Assembly (NCBI GenBank): GCA_937931785.1 | Contig: CALHAX010000096.1 | Span: forward strand, 1 to 42,421 | Direction of reading: 5' to 3' | Length of the DNA: 42,421 nt | From: an uncultured Hyphomicrobiaceae bacterium | Lineage (GTDB): Bacteria > Pseudomonadota > Alphaproteobacteria > Rhizobiales > CALHAX01 | Program-made: the position numbers and the translations under genes | Part shown: positions 25,722 to 35,046 of the stretch, in pieces | How positions within the stretch are numbered: position 1 is the first letter of the stretch | Layout of the letters: every line of letters begins with the position of its first letter | Notes under the pieces: generated by a model | What the model saw: the letters and a program-made list of their open reading frames with translations, nothing else | Told to the model about the DNA's origin: nothing | Databases searched by the model: none

Positions 25722-26873
25722 ATGGATCTCGGACGCGCAAAGGAGGCCCGCGATGGGCGCAATCCATCTAACTGCCATTCAACATCCTCTGTCGCTGTTG
25801 CCGACCGACCGACCGGTCAATGCTCTCCTTTGGGATTGCTGAATACTTACTCATCAAGAAATCTCGGTGATGCTGCAATCATAACCGCGATCCGCAAATT
25901 GAGCGGCGTAACTGATGTTCGGGCCAACATCACAGATGAAGTACCTGTGCAAATTTCTGGTCTGTCGTATTCAAGCGATCTGTCTGATTGCAGTCGCTTC
26001 ATCTCTGTTGGCGGTGACATCTTCAACAATGCGCGTCCCAGCTTCCTGACTCGCAATTTCGCCTCCAATGTTCATCGACTTCGCGCCGACGCACACCGCA
26101 CAATTGTGTTCGGACAAACAATTCCGACATCTTGTGGATGGATCGGGCTACCTCTTCTGGCCTCGGCTCTCCGGAGAACAAAGGCCGTCGTCGTCAGAGA
26201 TGAGGAGAGTTTCGATGTGCTCAAAAGCTTCGACGTCAAGGTCGAGCTGTCTCATGATGCGGCGTTTTCCTTGAGTCCCACAGAACTGGGTATCCAGAGC
26301 GCAGAGCAGTTGTTCGCCAAACAGGGACTTACGGCAGAAAATACGGTTCTGCTCTCCGTTCGATCATTCGACTCGATCTACCCTCATGATCAGGAAAAAT
26401 TTCAAAGATCCATGACGGAACTGTCGTCCCGCCTCCTCGATCGCGGGCATCAAGTCGCGGTGATGATCCAGTCGGATGTGAATGATCGCGATAGCGACCG
26501 AACAATTGCGAAACAGTTGCAGCAAGCAACGCCTAGACTGAAACTCATCGATTTCCTGGATGATGGAGACATAGCAAACCCTGTTGAAACACTTCTTGGC
26601 GCGCTTGCAATTGCAAAAAGCGTTGTTGCGGTTCGTTACCACGCAGCCGTTCTGCGCATGGCTGGAGGGCGGCAACCATATCATCTCTTTTATTCCCGCA
26701 AAGGCCGCGAGCTACACAAGCGCCACAGCCTTACCGGCGGAGCACTTGATGATTTTGATCCAAGCCAGGCAGTGTCGGACATCGAAGGGCTTTCTGATCG
26801 AGATTTCCGACCTGCTCCACTTCGACAGAACGTCGAGTCCTCATTTGCACATGCCTTTGAGCAGTTGGCATAA
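25722..26873 (+). CDS. Polysaccharide pyruvyl transferase family protein
   Basis: A 383-residue cytoplasmic protein. It has GLLNTYSSRNLGDAAIITAI, the N-terminal NxGD element of the family (CsaB/WcaK type), then FISVGGDIFNN, TIVFGQTIPTSCG, and the ELSHDAAFSLSP segment; the second half has FLDDGD and VAVRYHAAVLRMA, the R-x-H motif that binds PEP or pyruvate. Members add a ketal pyruvate from PEP to a sugar of a surface polysaccharide, giving it negative charge. The first 35 residues are not conserved and are probably disordered. ATG 25722 has GGGGAAAG upstream. Its stop overlaps the ATG of the flippase gene. Confidence 0.85.
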   Translation: MDLGRAKEARDGRNPSNCHSTSSVAVADRPTGQCSPLGLLNTYSSRNLGDAAIITAIRKLSGVTDVRANITDEVPVQISGLSYSSDLSDCSRFISVGGDIFNNARPSFLTRNFASNVHRLRADAHRTIVFGQTIPTSCGWIGLPLLASALRRTKAVVVRDEESFDVLKSFDVKVELSHDAAFSLSPTELGIQSAEQLFAKQGLTAENTVLLSVRSFDSIYPHDQEKFQRSMTELSSRLLDRGHQVAVMIQSDVNDRDSDRTIAKQLQQATPRLKLIDFLDDGDIANPVETLLGALAIAKSVVAVRYHAAVLRMAGGRQPYHLFYSRKGRELHKRHSLTGGALDDFDPSQAVSDIEGLSDRDFRPAPLRQNVESSFAHAFEQLA

Positions 26874-28165
26874 TGTCAATTCTTGAAATTAAAAAGCTGG
26901 TAGAGGGTTTTTCTGCCATCGCCATACTGCGACGCGCGAGCTGTGTTGTGGGTGCTGAAATGATCAACCGCATCACGCGTATTGTGACAGCCATTGCGCT
27001 TGCAAGGACTATGGGCATCGCCGAGTTTGGCATCGCAATGGCGGCATTGACTGTTCATGAACTTGTTCGGATGTTCATCCAGAATGGTCTTGGTACACGT
27101 ATCGTAACGGTGAGTGACAATGAGGTCCCAGCGACTGCCACCGCTGTACATAGACTGAACTGGGGGCTTGGTGCCACCCTTTGCGCTGTCCAATTACTGA
27201 TTGCTTGGCCCATTGCATTGCAATTTGGGAGCGATGAGCTTGGATGGGCCGTCGCCATGTTGGCTTTTGTTCATGTTATTTATCCGTTTGCGATGGTTCA
27301 GGTTTACCTCGCACAGCGAAGCGACCGGTGGGGTGTTGTGAGCACCGCGATCGCGGCTCAGGCTGCGACCGACAATATTCTTACGGCTGTCTTGGCACTG
27401 CTCGGGTTCGGAATTTGGTCCGTAGTCATTCCTAAACTGATCGTGGCGGTCGGCTGGGTTCTCTTTCATCGGCACATGACATCCTGGTCGTCAGTCGTCA
27501 CCCACACAAATTTGAAATATCGCGGACTGTTGCGCTATTCGTCGAATGTTTTGGGTGTTGAGTTACTTTCCGCACTGCGCCTGCACGGCGATAAAGCAAT
27601 CGTTGGGCTCTTTCTGGGGTCGACGGCTCTAGGGTTATATAGCTTCGCGACGAACATCGGACGAGGCGTCACACTAAGTTTGTCACAGGGATTGAGCCTC
27701 GTCATTCTACCTCACTTGTGTCGCGCGCGTGAGAGCGGTCAGTTGCGGAGATCCCACGCCGAGACACTAGTCATCATGACGCTCGCCGTTGCACCGCTGG
27801 CGCTTCTCCAAGTGTTCTTTGCTGACTGGATTATTCCGGTACTGTTCGGTGCTAAATGGGCCGCTGCTGCTGACTTGGTCGCCATTATCGCTCTCGCCTC
27901 AATGGCCCACCCGGTGATTTCGGCAACGTCTCAGATGTTGCGGGCAGACAACCGCGTGAATTTGGACTTCCGAATTTCCGCGATTTTTACTGCCTCTTTC
28001 CTTGCTGCACTTCTCATCGCAATACCGTTCGGACTGATGGCCGCTGCCGTCTCAACAGCGGCAGTTCAATTATCTGCAGCGATTCTTATAACGCTCTACA
28101 GCTTCAGCACTTTCGAGAAAAAACCCGGTGATCGAACCCAAAGTGGAAGCCCTGTGTCGACGTAG
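26873..28165 (+). CDS. Polysaccharide flippase (Wzx-type, MOP superfamily)
   Basis: A 430-residue integral membrane protein with about 12 hydrophobic helices, for example LGWAVAMLAFVHVIYPFAMV and FTASFLAALLIAIPFGLMAAAV, and the usual N-terminal half with AIALARTMGIAEFGIAMAAL and the middle segment RYSSNVLGVELLSALRLHGD. It flips undecaprenyl-linked oligosaccharide repeat units across the inner membrane. TAATG couples it to the pyruvyl transferase gene by a one-base overlap. It is the last intact plus-strand gene before the locus reverses orientation. Confidence 0.85.
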   Translation: MSILEIKKLVEGFSAIAILRRASCVVGAEMINRITRIVTAIALARTMGIAEFGIAMAALTVHELVRMFIQNGLGTRIVTVSDNEVPATATAVHRLNWGLGATLCAVQLLIAWPIALQFGSDELGWAVAMLAFVHVIYPFAMVQVYLAQRSDRWGVVSTAIAAQAATDNILTAVLALLGFGIWSVVIPKLIVAVGWVLFHRHMTSWSSVVTHTNLKYRGLLRYSSNVLGVELLSALRLHGDKAIVGLFLGSTALGLYSFATNIGRGVTLSLSQGLSLVILPHLCRARESGQLRRSHAETLVIMTLAVAPLALLQVFFADWIIPVLFGAKWAAAADLVAIIALASMAHPVISATSQMLRADNRVNLDFRISAIFTASFLAALLIAIPFGLMAAAVSTAAVQLSAAILITLYSFSTFEKKPGDRTQSGSPVST

Positions 28166-28240
28166 AACCGGAATACGATTGCCACCATCGTTCGTCTCCA
28201 CCATATATCGCGGTTGTGCAGACGCGATCCTAATCGCAAT

Positions 28241-28404
28241 TGTCAACGGTCCAAGAAGTTGCTTGAGGCTGGCAGGCCGCGTCTGACCGGTGAGGTAGCG
28301 CCAGAGGCCTCCCGGGACGAGGTGAAGGACCTGAGAGCGGGGCACCTCAGCTCAAGGAAGCGCTCGCTGAATTCACTGTCGAGAATCGAGCACGTAAAAA
28401 AGCA
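28241..28404 (+). pseudogene. Decayed IS3-family OrfA fragment, frameshifted
   Basis: Frame 1 reads NCQRSKKLLEAGRPRLTG and ASRDEVKDLRAG up to about 28345, resembling the linker of IS3-type OrfA (WSKEFLEAGKRRLAGDT...DEVKDLR). After a shift, 28351-28404 reads LKEALAEFTVENRARKKA, resembling LKEVVAELTLENRLLKKS. It is a short, broken relic of a different IS3 group from the one at 25183-25530. Recognition rests on memory of the family. Confidence 0.5.
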
Positions 28405-28820
28405 AGATCGCCTCTCAGCATTGCAAGCAACGCCTGCCGACAAGCAGTGTCGATGACATCTATCGTTGAAGAGACGGATCTTGCGGAGGAGTATTATCTC
28501 CCTAGCTGCCTGGAATGCGCATCACAATCTTCGTGGAGAATTACGTAAGATGTTTTTGGCAACAACCGATCCGATGGTGTCAATCTGCGTGTCGACGAGC
28601 CCCTCATGTGTATTTCGTTCTACAACAAACACCCTATGGCACTCAAATGCCGGGAGTGGGCGTCGTCTACTCAATAATTTTTCGACGCCGATTTTAGAGG
28701 GAGCTGTGCGGGGTCACAGTGACGATTTTAAACGTGTGCTCGTAGAGGTGGCTGAGCAGTTATCTTTCCGATTGGGCAAATCTGACCAAGCACTGCCACC
28801 TTTCCGGAGGGTATGTCCGA
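28405..28820. other. Gene-poor stretch between flippase and Wzy-like gene
   Basis: No convincing intact gene. A short plus-strand segment at 28515 begins MRITIFVENYVR, which resembles the start of some glycosyltransferases (an N-terminal strand followed by a glycine turn), and then loses the expected pattern. It may be the relic of a lost glycosyltransferase gene; support is weak. Confidence 0.25.
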
Positions 28821-30155
28821 TCATGCAAACCGTGTGTGACAGGCTCCCTGAACGACAGGCCTATGCGATGTCGAGGAAGGTTCGATGTAGGGATTGAAAA
28901 CCGGTCGCTGGAAGCAAATTCCGATCAACAGCAGACCAGGCCAAATTAGGTACGCGACGATTTCAAGGTTGTCAGCAAACGAGAATACGGCAATCGTTAG
29001 AAAGACCGCCAATCCTGCGCGAGCGACACGGTCCCCCTGGGCCTTCAGCGTCAGTTCGATCAACGTCCACATGAGTGGAATAGCGAGAGCTACGAAACCG
29101 ATGATACCCTTGACGAAGAGCAGGCCGTACCAGGTGTGGTGTGATCCGATTGGCATGTACTCGACGAGATGCGATCCCGGCTGCACCGTGCCATGCCCGA
29201 ACAGGAAGGCTTCGTCGTACCAGCGGTGATACCCGATCGCATTGAGCGTTTCGCGGACGCGGCTCGAGGCTGCGCGTGCAGAATTGAATGTGTCTTGCAT
29301 GTCCTCCGCGAGCGGCAAAATAAAATCGGCCATGAGAATTGTTGCAGCGATGCCAACCCCCATTACCGCAAAGACTTCCGGTCTATGCATTTTCGACGCA
29401 ATGTAAACGGCTATCAAGATAAACGGCATGGCCACAATACCCAGTCGTGAGCCTGACATGATGCATATGGCAATCGCCGCTGCGATGCCGACTATTTTCC
29501 AGCCAATGTGACGTTCCTGAAGCGCGAAGATGAGGCCGATCACCGAGAGAAATGCTGAGGCTGTTGCCCATGGAGAGAAGAATCGCCACCTGAAATGCCC
29601 GTTTGTACCGTCGATCGTGTAGAGCGTTACATCGAAAAACTCGGGCCCGGGGCCACCGATCATGGACAGCGGAGAGACATAGAGTGTACCCGGCAGGCCG
29701 ATAAGACCGGCAAAGATGAATAGCGGTACGAGAACGAGAGACTGCGCGGCCAGAAGACTGGTTGCCCGGTAGAGTATCTCCGACCTGATCGACAGCATGG
29801 CACCAGCAAGAGGGAAGATCGCGAGCAATGCCCAGCCTTTGGCCCATCCGATCGATGACTTGATGAGCTGACCGATACCAAGTTCGAAATCAAGATGTGC
29901 GACCACGAGAGCAAGGAGCATCGCGAGCATGCAGGCGATCCACAGCATCACCGCGAAAGGGATACGATCCGGGATAGTCGGTTGATCGCTAAAAAGACCG
30001 AGGAAACGGGCTGCAATAATTGTTACGAGGATGAAACCGACCAATGGACCAACGATGTAGAGGGTGCCCAGGAGCCAGAGACCCCAGGTTCCAACAATTG
30101 TCCAGTAGACGAGTTGTTCCTCTATCGTTTCCGGGCGTATTGCGCGCGTATCCAT
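28821..30155 (-). CDS. O-antigen ligase / Wzy-like polymerase family protein
   Basis: A protein of about 444 residues with ten or so membrane segments (LWLLGTLYIVGPLVGFILVTI, GWALLAIFPLAGAML, LAAQSLVLVPLFIFAGLIGL, AIAICIMSGSRLGIVAMPFILI and others). A large loop holds GYHRWYDEAFLFGHG and SHLVEYMPIGSHHTWYGLLFVKG, matching the catalytic loop of the O-antigen ligase/Wzy family with the typical GxxGSHxxY-like His. It probably polymerises or ligates repeat units in the periplasm. GGGGAG precedes the ATG at 30155; an ATG at 30167 also exists. It overlaps the co-polymerase gene by about 34 bp. Confidence 0.85.
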   Translation of the reverse strand: MDTRAIRPETIEEQLVYWTIVGTWGLWLLGTLYIVGPLVGFILVTIIAARFLGLFSDQPTIPDRIPFAVMLWIACMLAMLLALVVAHLDFELGIGQLIKSSIGWAKGWALLAIFPLAGAMLSIRSEILYRATSLLAAQSLVLVPLFIFAGLIGLPGTLYVSPLSMIGGPGPEFFDVTLYTIDGTNGHFRWRFFSPWATASAFLSVIGLIFALQERHIGWKIVGIAAAIAICIMSGSRLGIVAMPFILIAVYIASKMHRPEVFAVMGVGIAATILMADFILPLAEDMQDTFNSARAASSRVRETLNAIGYHRWYDEAFLFGHGTVQPGSHLVEYMPIGSHHTWYGLLFVKGIIGFVALAIPLMWTLIELTLKAQGDRVARAGLAVFLTIAVFSFADNLEIVAYLIWPGLLLIGICFQRPVFNPYIEPSSTSHRPVVQGACHTRFA

Positions 30156-31990
30156 GCGGCTCCCCATGCCAAGAAAATTAGCAGGCTGCCAAGAATCCCG
30201 GCTGCGAGTGCGTAAAGCAACCGAGGCTGACTGCGATCAATTGGTAGGCTCGGCTTAGAGAGGGCCTGAACCATTGGGTAGGAGGAAAACTGATCTGTCA
30301 GGCTGATATTGAGGCGCGCCGCTGCCGAAGTGAATACGGCTTCGGCAACCAGGCGGTCCTTTTGCAGGGCCTCTAGGCGGGCTGCATCTTTCCCCATGTG
30401 CGCGACTCTGGATTCGAGGGTCAGTAGTTCTCGATCAAGCGCGCCGAGCTCTTCGTTGAGTCCTGCGAGAGTCGCCTCATTGGCAACGATCGACTGCAAC
30501 AATTCACTCTGTTGCGTAGAATTGGCGATGAGAACGATCTTGCCAAGATCGATAGGGTTCTCGATACTTGATCCTCTTGCCACCTTCGCGAGTTGTGCCA
30601 GTGCGCCCTTGAGCTGCAACTCGGAAATGCGGATACGCGGATGATTCTTGCCGAAACGTAGCCTGTTATGGTGTAATTCGGCTGAAACTTTGGAGTATTC
30701 GCTCGCGAGGCGGTTGAATGCCGGGTTTGACGTCAAGCGCAATGCTTTGGCCGCCATCCTTGGCGATAATCCGATACGGCTTTTCAACGCTCTTTGCTCA
30801 GATAACAGACGCTGCTGATCCGCTCTTCGTCCGACTAATTTACGGCGTAGCAGTTCTACGGATGTAGACGTTTCCGAGAACTGCTCGGTAGATAGCAATC
30901 CGCTTGATCGTTGAAACTCGACAATGCGCTTACGCATCTCGTTGAGTTTTGTCCTGTAAACCTTCAGATTCTCGCGTTCGAATGTCGCGCGTTTTTCCAG
31001 TTCATCGCGCCGCAACAAATCAAGTTGTTCGTTGAAGGCAATCATCAAGGCATTCGCCTTGCTTTGTGCTTCTTTGGGTGTCCGACCACCCATCTGGAAC
31101 AATATGAGAGAAGTTTCGTCGATCAGCTTAACCCTCGGTCGGCCAAACTCCTTCGTCGATATGCCAAGCTTGTCTGCAGCTGAACTGCGAACCTGCTCGC
31201 TTCCTGCAATCTCCTTGTAGATGACCTTGGGGCTGAGAGATGCGCTTCCGAACGGCTGGCCTGGCTGACTCGATGTGTGACCGATGGATTCAAGAGATAC
31301 TGAGGAACCGTTCTTGGCTGCTGGAAGAATAAGTGTCCACTTGCTTTTGTAGAGAGGGGGCATGAAGAGGTAATAGGCAAGAGCCATAGCCCAAATCAAC
31401 GCGATCAAAGGAGTGAAAAACCCTACCTTGGGTGTCTTTTTCCTACTGAAGGCGGCTTCAATCCGAGCACGCGCCGCAGCCGGTTCAAGCTGTTCGATAT
31501 GAACTTGTGGGGCCGAACCGTGGGCCACTGATGGCGCATGGTGTTCGGTCCCAGGTTGGCTTGAGTTGCTCGGCCGGTGACGTTGGCTAGGGTGGCGTGC
31601 TTGTTTGGGCTGGCCGGTCGCGCGGGAACGGTTGATTGGCTCCGACCGCTCGGCATGTCCTGAGTGAATTGGACGATTATTATGGTCTGAATGAGCGGCT
31701 CTGGCGGCGTCACTAGAGTGATCGGTGCGAATTGAACGAATAAGTGTGCTGGAGTGGTTGGCCTGCTCAGGTTGGCTGGACATGCTGGGACGATTGGTGT
31801 TTCCCGGTTGACGGACTTGGCCAGGGTGATTGGTTATTCCACCGTGTTCAATGTTTCTCGGTAGACTGACGGGCGGATTGCCCGGTTGATCAGGATGACT
31901 AATGTGTTGGGGACGAATGGCTCGGACGACGTTGTTGTCATCTCTAGGGCGAGGTGATTGAACAGGTCTGCTGGCGTGTTTGAGTGACAT
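30122..31990 (-). CDS. Wzz/GumC-type polysaccharide co-polymerase with long N-terminal extension
   Basis: A 622-residue inner membrane chain-length regulator. Residues 190-212 form the first membrane helix (FFTPLIALIWAMALAYYLFM), then PPLYKSKWTLILP starts the periplasmic domain. Long coiled-coils follow (KSKANALMIAFNEQLDLLRRDELEKRATFE; LDRELLTLESRVAHMGKDAARLEALQKDRLVA), and a second helix (LLYALAAGILGSLLIFLAW) ends the protein. No C-terminal tyrosine-kinase domain is present. Unusually, residues 1-165 are a low-complexity, His/Asn/Pro/Ser/Arg-rich cytoplasmic tail with imperfect motifs like NRPSMSSQPEQANH. It sets polymer length with the Wzy-like protein and Wza. Its start is 4 nt after the upstream small membrane gene. 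Confidence 0.88.
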   Translation of the reverse strand: MSLKHASRPVQSPRPRDDNNVVRAIRPQHISHPDQPGNPPVSLPRNIEHGGITNHPGQVRQPGNTNRPSMSSQPEQANHSSTLIRSIRTDHSSDAARAAHSDHNNRPIHSGHAERSEPINRSRATGQPKQARHPSQRHRPSNSSQPGTEHHAPSVAHGSAPQVHIEQLEPAAARARIEAAFSRKKTPKVGFFTPLIALIWAMALAYYLFMPPLYKSKWTLILPAAKNGSSVSLESIGHTSSQPGQPFGSASLSPKVIYKEIAGSEQVRSSAADKLGISTKEFGRPRVKLIDETSLILFQMGGRTPKEAQSKANALMIAFNEQLDLLRRDELEKRATFERENLKVYRTKLNEMRKRIVEFQRSSGLLSTEQFSETSTSVELLRRKLVGRRADQQRLLSEQRALKSRIGLSPRMAAKALRLTSNPAFNRLASEYSKVSAELHHNRLRFGKNHPRIRISELQLKGALAQLAKVARGSSIENPIDLGKIVLIANSTQQSELLQSIVANEATLAGLNEELGALDRELLTLESRVAHMGKDAARLEALQKDRLVAEAVFTSAAARLNISLTDQFSSYPMVQALSKPSLPIDRSQPRLLYALAAGILGSLLIFLAWGAAWIRAQYARKR

Positions 31991-31994
31991 CGGA

Positions 31995-32369
31995 TTACGC
32001 GGCCTCGGCAGCGAGATTGCGCATTGGGCCCAAAAGTATACCGATCATTCCTATGCTGCCACATGTGATGACGCTTTGGCGGAGCCAGATAGCGAAAATG
32101 ATCTGCAAGGAGATGGTTGCACCGCAAAGAACTGTCACCCCTGTGAGTAGTCCCCGAGGTAGCGGGGCAACGAACAGTCCCAATGCAATGACGGTGAACA
32201 TGCACGAGCCTATGATTGCAAGGCCAGCCGTGAGGGGATTATGGGTGCAGACTTGTGTGGCTGTGATGCTGCCGATCGCAGCTATCCGACACTCACGCTG
32301 CACGAGCCGGTCACCAACCAGGATACCAACCCAATCAGATGTCAATCTATGCATCGCAATGGCAAACAC
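31995..32369 (-). CDS. Small membrane protein (124 aa), polysaccharide locus
   Basis: A hydrophobic 124-residue protein with three plausible membrane segments: AGLAIIGSCMFTVIALGLFVA, GLLTGVTVLCGATISLQIIF and SVITCGSIGMIGILLGPM. It resembles no family I know, though its small size and neighbours suggest a fragment of a sugar transferase or transport protein (the topology would suit the N-terminal membrane part of a WcaJ-like enzyme). The start is unclear; no strong ribosome binding site is seen. It ends 4 nt before the co-polymerase gene and could be cotranscribed. Confidence 0.45.
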   Translation of the reverse strand: MFAIAMHRLTSDWVGILVGDRLVQRECRIAAIGSITATQVCTHNPLTAGLAIIGSCMFTVIALGLFVAPLPRGLLTGVTVLCGATISLQIIFAIWLRQSVITCGSIGMIGILLGPMRNLAAEAA

Positions 32370-32526
32370 GCACGCTACTCCCCAATGTACGCAACACCAG
32401 TTTACTAGACCATTCTTTGGTTAATTTAGCTTGCCAAAAAACGATAAAAATCTATTTATTTCCACAAACGAATTTGTCGCTCGGTTCGTTTCATCTGGAA
32501 GTGAAGCTTGGGATCTGACGTGTCGT

Positions 32527-33525
32527 TTAGAGACGAACACCGGGTCTTGTCGACGCGAATTGAAGCACGCTGCGTTGCAAGCGTGTGAATACCGGACCGG
32601 GCAATGCAACCTTTGCAGCGGCAGCGGCGAGAGATGATATTGTTCTCATGGGCTCTTCAAGTATGACGCCAGGATGCACTGCAAGTGACTTCATCATCAG
32701 TTGCAGGGCCGTCGTTCGTGAAGCCGAACGAACAGCGCGGCGTGCGAGAAAACGCAGTTGATATGCTTCTGCACGACGACCATGATCCTCGACCACTTCG
32801 GGAGCATATTTGGCAACGGCGTCACGGAACTTGTGCCATGATGCGAGTTGGGCATCGACATTTGCTGACAACCCACCGCTGTTGACACGGTACAAGGTCA
32901 ACGGTTGTTCGATATATGCGAAAGCACAACCTGCAGCCGCTTTTAACCGCATCCAACACTCGACATCTTCCGATTGGCGAAAGTCTTCGTTGAACCAACA
33001 GTTCCAGCCACGAGAATTGTCGAAAAACTCGATACGATCCAATGCGGCGCGACGAAGCACTGGCACTGAACCGTTACCAATTGGGTTGCGGCAGAAAAAA
33101 TCCGACTCCTCGAAATCCCGGGTGATCGGGCTTTGAACCAAGCCCACGTCTTCTCTCTCTTCGTCGATTAGTTTCGAAGCGCAGAAGCTGACGTCAGCGG
33201 AGGGGTTACCATCAAGATGGGCAACGTGAAGCTCCAGCTTGCGAGGTTCCCAGATATCGTCTGCATCGAGCAGAGCAATGATTTCTCCGATCGCGTTCCG
33301 GATTCCCGTGTTTCGTGCACCTGCAAGGCCTCGATTTGCCTGGGAGACGACGCGAATACGGGAATCGCCCGTGTTTCTTGCTATTGCCGGTCCGTTATCC
33401 TTCGATCCGTCATCCACGACGATAACCTCAAAGTCCCGAAAGGTCTGAGCGATTACGGAGTTTAACGCTTCGCCAATGAAACGCTCTGTTTGATACAATG
33501 GAATGACAACGCTTACACGTGGCAT
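32527..33525 (-). CDS. Family 2 glycosyltransferase
   Basis: A 332-residue GT-A fold enzyme. The nucleotide-sugar binding half includes PRVSVVIPLYQTERFIGEAL, VIVVDDGSKDNG, and LLDADDIWEPRK, where DADD is the metal-binding DxD. The acceptor half includes ESDFFCRNPIGNGSVPVLRR and FNEDFRQSEDVECWMRL, with the ED catalytic-base element. It should add one sugar to the lipid-linked repeat unit at the cytoplasmic face. It follows the next GT2 gene by one base and is likely coupled to it. Confidence 0.92.
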   Translation of the reverse strand: MPRVSVVIPLYQTERFIGEALNSVIAQTFRDFEVIVVDDGSKDNGPAIARNTGDSRIRVVSQANRGLAGARNTGIRNAIGEIIALLDADDIWEPRKLELHVAHLDGNPSADVSFCASKLIDEEREDVGLVQSPITRDFEESDFFCRNPIGNGSVPVLRRAALDRIEFFDNSRGWNCWFNEDFRQSEDVECWMRLKAAAGCAFAYIEQPLTLYRVNSGGLSANVDAQLASWHKFRDAVAKYAPEVVEDHGRRAEAYQLRFLARRAVRSASRTTALQLMMKSLAVHPGVILEEPMRTISSLAAAAAKVALPGPVFTRLQRSVLQFASTRPGVRL

Positions 33526-33526
33526 A

Positions 33527-34477
33527 TCAATTTTGCCTCAACTTCAGGTTGCTGTTTTTCTCAGACAACCAGGCGCGTTTACCGGCGATGACAGTGAGAA
33601 AAATTGTTTTCAATGTGGATGCGGGCTCGCGAAGCACAAAATCTGGTGCCTCGCGGAACATACGTCCCAAGTAGTCAATGGCATCGCCGAACCCGTTGTT
33701 CCGGTCGAGCGAATGGCGCGCGCAGTAATGGAGCATAGACGCGTGCGCCAGGCGGCGCTTGCTCGCCACAAGATCGGGTGCGATTTGCTCTGCTATCTCG
33801 AGGAACCTGTTGTACCCATCCAGCATGGACTGCAGATCGGATGACAGGCTTCCAGGTGCAGCACGGTAGCTACCAAGGACACAATTGATGCCAGAGAATT
33901 TGGTACCTGCGTGGGCTGCTCGGAACAACCATTCCTGATCTTCCGCTCTGTGGAGGTTTTCGTTGAACAGCCCTGCGATTTCAAAAACTTCGCGGCGCGA
34001 AACGATGAATGAAGCTGACGTACATGGATTTGTAGATAGTAGGTCTGCTGCGGTGATGTTTGCCAGCTTTGGCCGGGAGACTTGGCCAGAGGCGTTGCCG
34101 TCGAACTTTATGTAGCGAACGCGGGGAAAAGACAAACCAATACTCTCATCAGCAAGGTTTGTAACGTGGGCGTCAAGGTAGTCCGCGTCCCACATATCAT
34201 CGCCATCAAGCAGTGCTATTATTTGTCCATGTGCCAACTGGATGCCGAGATTACGTGTCGCAGAAACGCCTTGCACCGGTTGTTGCGCAATGCGCAATCG
34301 CGGCTCGTTCCGAGCAATAGACGAGAGGACTTCTGCGGTTCTATCGGTTGCATTGTTGTTGACTGCAATGATTTCGAAATTCTGCAGTGTTTGCGACCGC
34401 ACGCTTTCAATAGTTTCTGCGATCGTGTCAGCCACGTTGAAACACGGGATGACAACACTGACCAACGGGTTACTCAT
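33527..34477 (-). CDS. Family 2 glycosyltransferase
   Basis: A 316-residue GT-A enzyme, paralogous to its neighbour: NPLVSVVIPCFNVADTIAETI, IIAVNNNATDRTAEVL, and ALLDGDDMWDADYLDAH with the DGDD metal site; then FNENLHRAEDQEWLFRAAH as the catalytic-base segment. It transfers one sugar in repeat-unit assembly. ATG 34477 is chosen over an upstream frame because AGGAA lies 7 nt before it and the conserved strand starts at residue 2. The neighbouring 570 bp upstream hold no gene. Confidence 0.92.
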   Translation of the reverse strand: MSNPLVSVVIPCFNVADTIAETIESVRSQTLQNFEIIAVNNNATDRTAEVLSSIARNEPRLRIAQQPVQGVSATRNLGIQLAHGQIIALLDGDDMWDADYLDAHVTNLADESIGLSFPRVRYIKFDGNASGQVSRPKLANITAADLLSTNPCTSASFIVSRREVFEIAGLFNENLHRAEDQEWLFRAAHAGTKFSGINCVLGSYRAAPGSLSSDLQSMLDGYNRFLEIAEQIAPDLVASKRRLAHASMLHYCARHSLDRNNGFGDAIDYLGRMFREAPDFVLREPASTLKTIFLTVIAGKRAWLSEKNSNLKLRQN

Positions 34478-34776
34478 ACAACTATTCCTCACTAAATCGG
34501 CGCTCGATTGCGCACCGATCCGGATGCATTTATGGCGTATGGTTGTTAAAATTTGCAGGATAAAAAATTTTTTTCTTTGTGATAGTTTTCGACCTGCCAC
34601 ATGTGAAAAAGGTCAAATAGGAGCTCAGGACGTACAATCACCTCCAATCACTCGGAGCATCCGGCCCGTTACCACTAATGCTGGGAACGGTTACTAAAAC
34701 TGATTGAGACATGTGATTCGGCCATGGGAGGGATCAGGCAACGCTTCACGATTCCGCCCTGAACACGACAGCACCG

Positions 34777-34902
34777 TAGAGCGTTCGCGCTCTATGCCGA
34801 TCATGCTCTAGGGTGTGTCCGACTTAAATGGAGACACCGGGATGTCTTGTGGAGCTACCTGGGGCGTCGCGTCATGAGTCCATTTGAATCAGACGCGCTC
34901 TA
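34777..34902. repeat. Intergenic palindromic element (REP-like) within a gene-poor stretch
   Basis: The stretch 34478-35046 holds no gene. AGAGCG-TTCG-CGCTCT (34778-34793) is a stem with a stable UUCG loop. Next, GTCCGACTTAAATGGA and, about 48 bp later, TCCATTTGAATCAGAC form an imperfect inverted repeat (13 of 16 pairs). GCTCTAGGG occurs near both ends. Together it looks like a mobile-type intergenic repeat of the kind common in rhizobial genomes, but no second copy is seen in this window. Confidence 0.35.
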
Positions 34903-35046
34903 GGGAAAGGCAAGGTCTTCACGTTACCCAGGGCAGGTTTCTGCCTGACTTCGGTGGACCAAATTTAATGCGACGCCTAACCCAGACCATCCAAAACGGG
35001 GCCTCTTTGCTCAGTAGGCAGAGCCGGAAAGGCGGGAAAAACTCAC

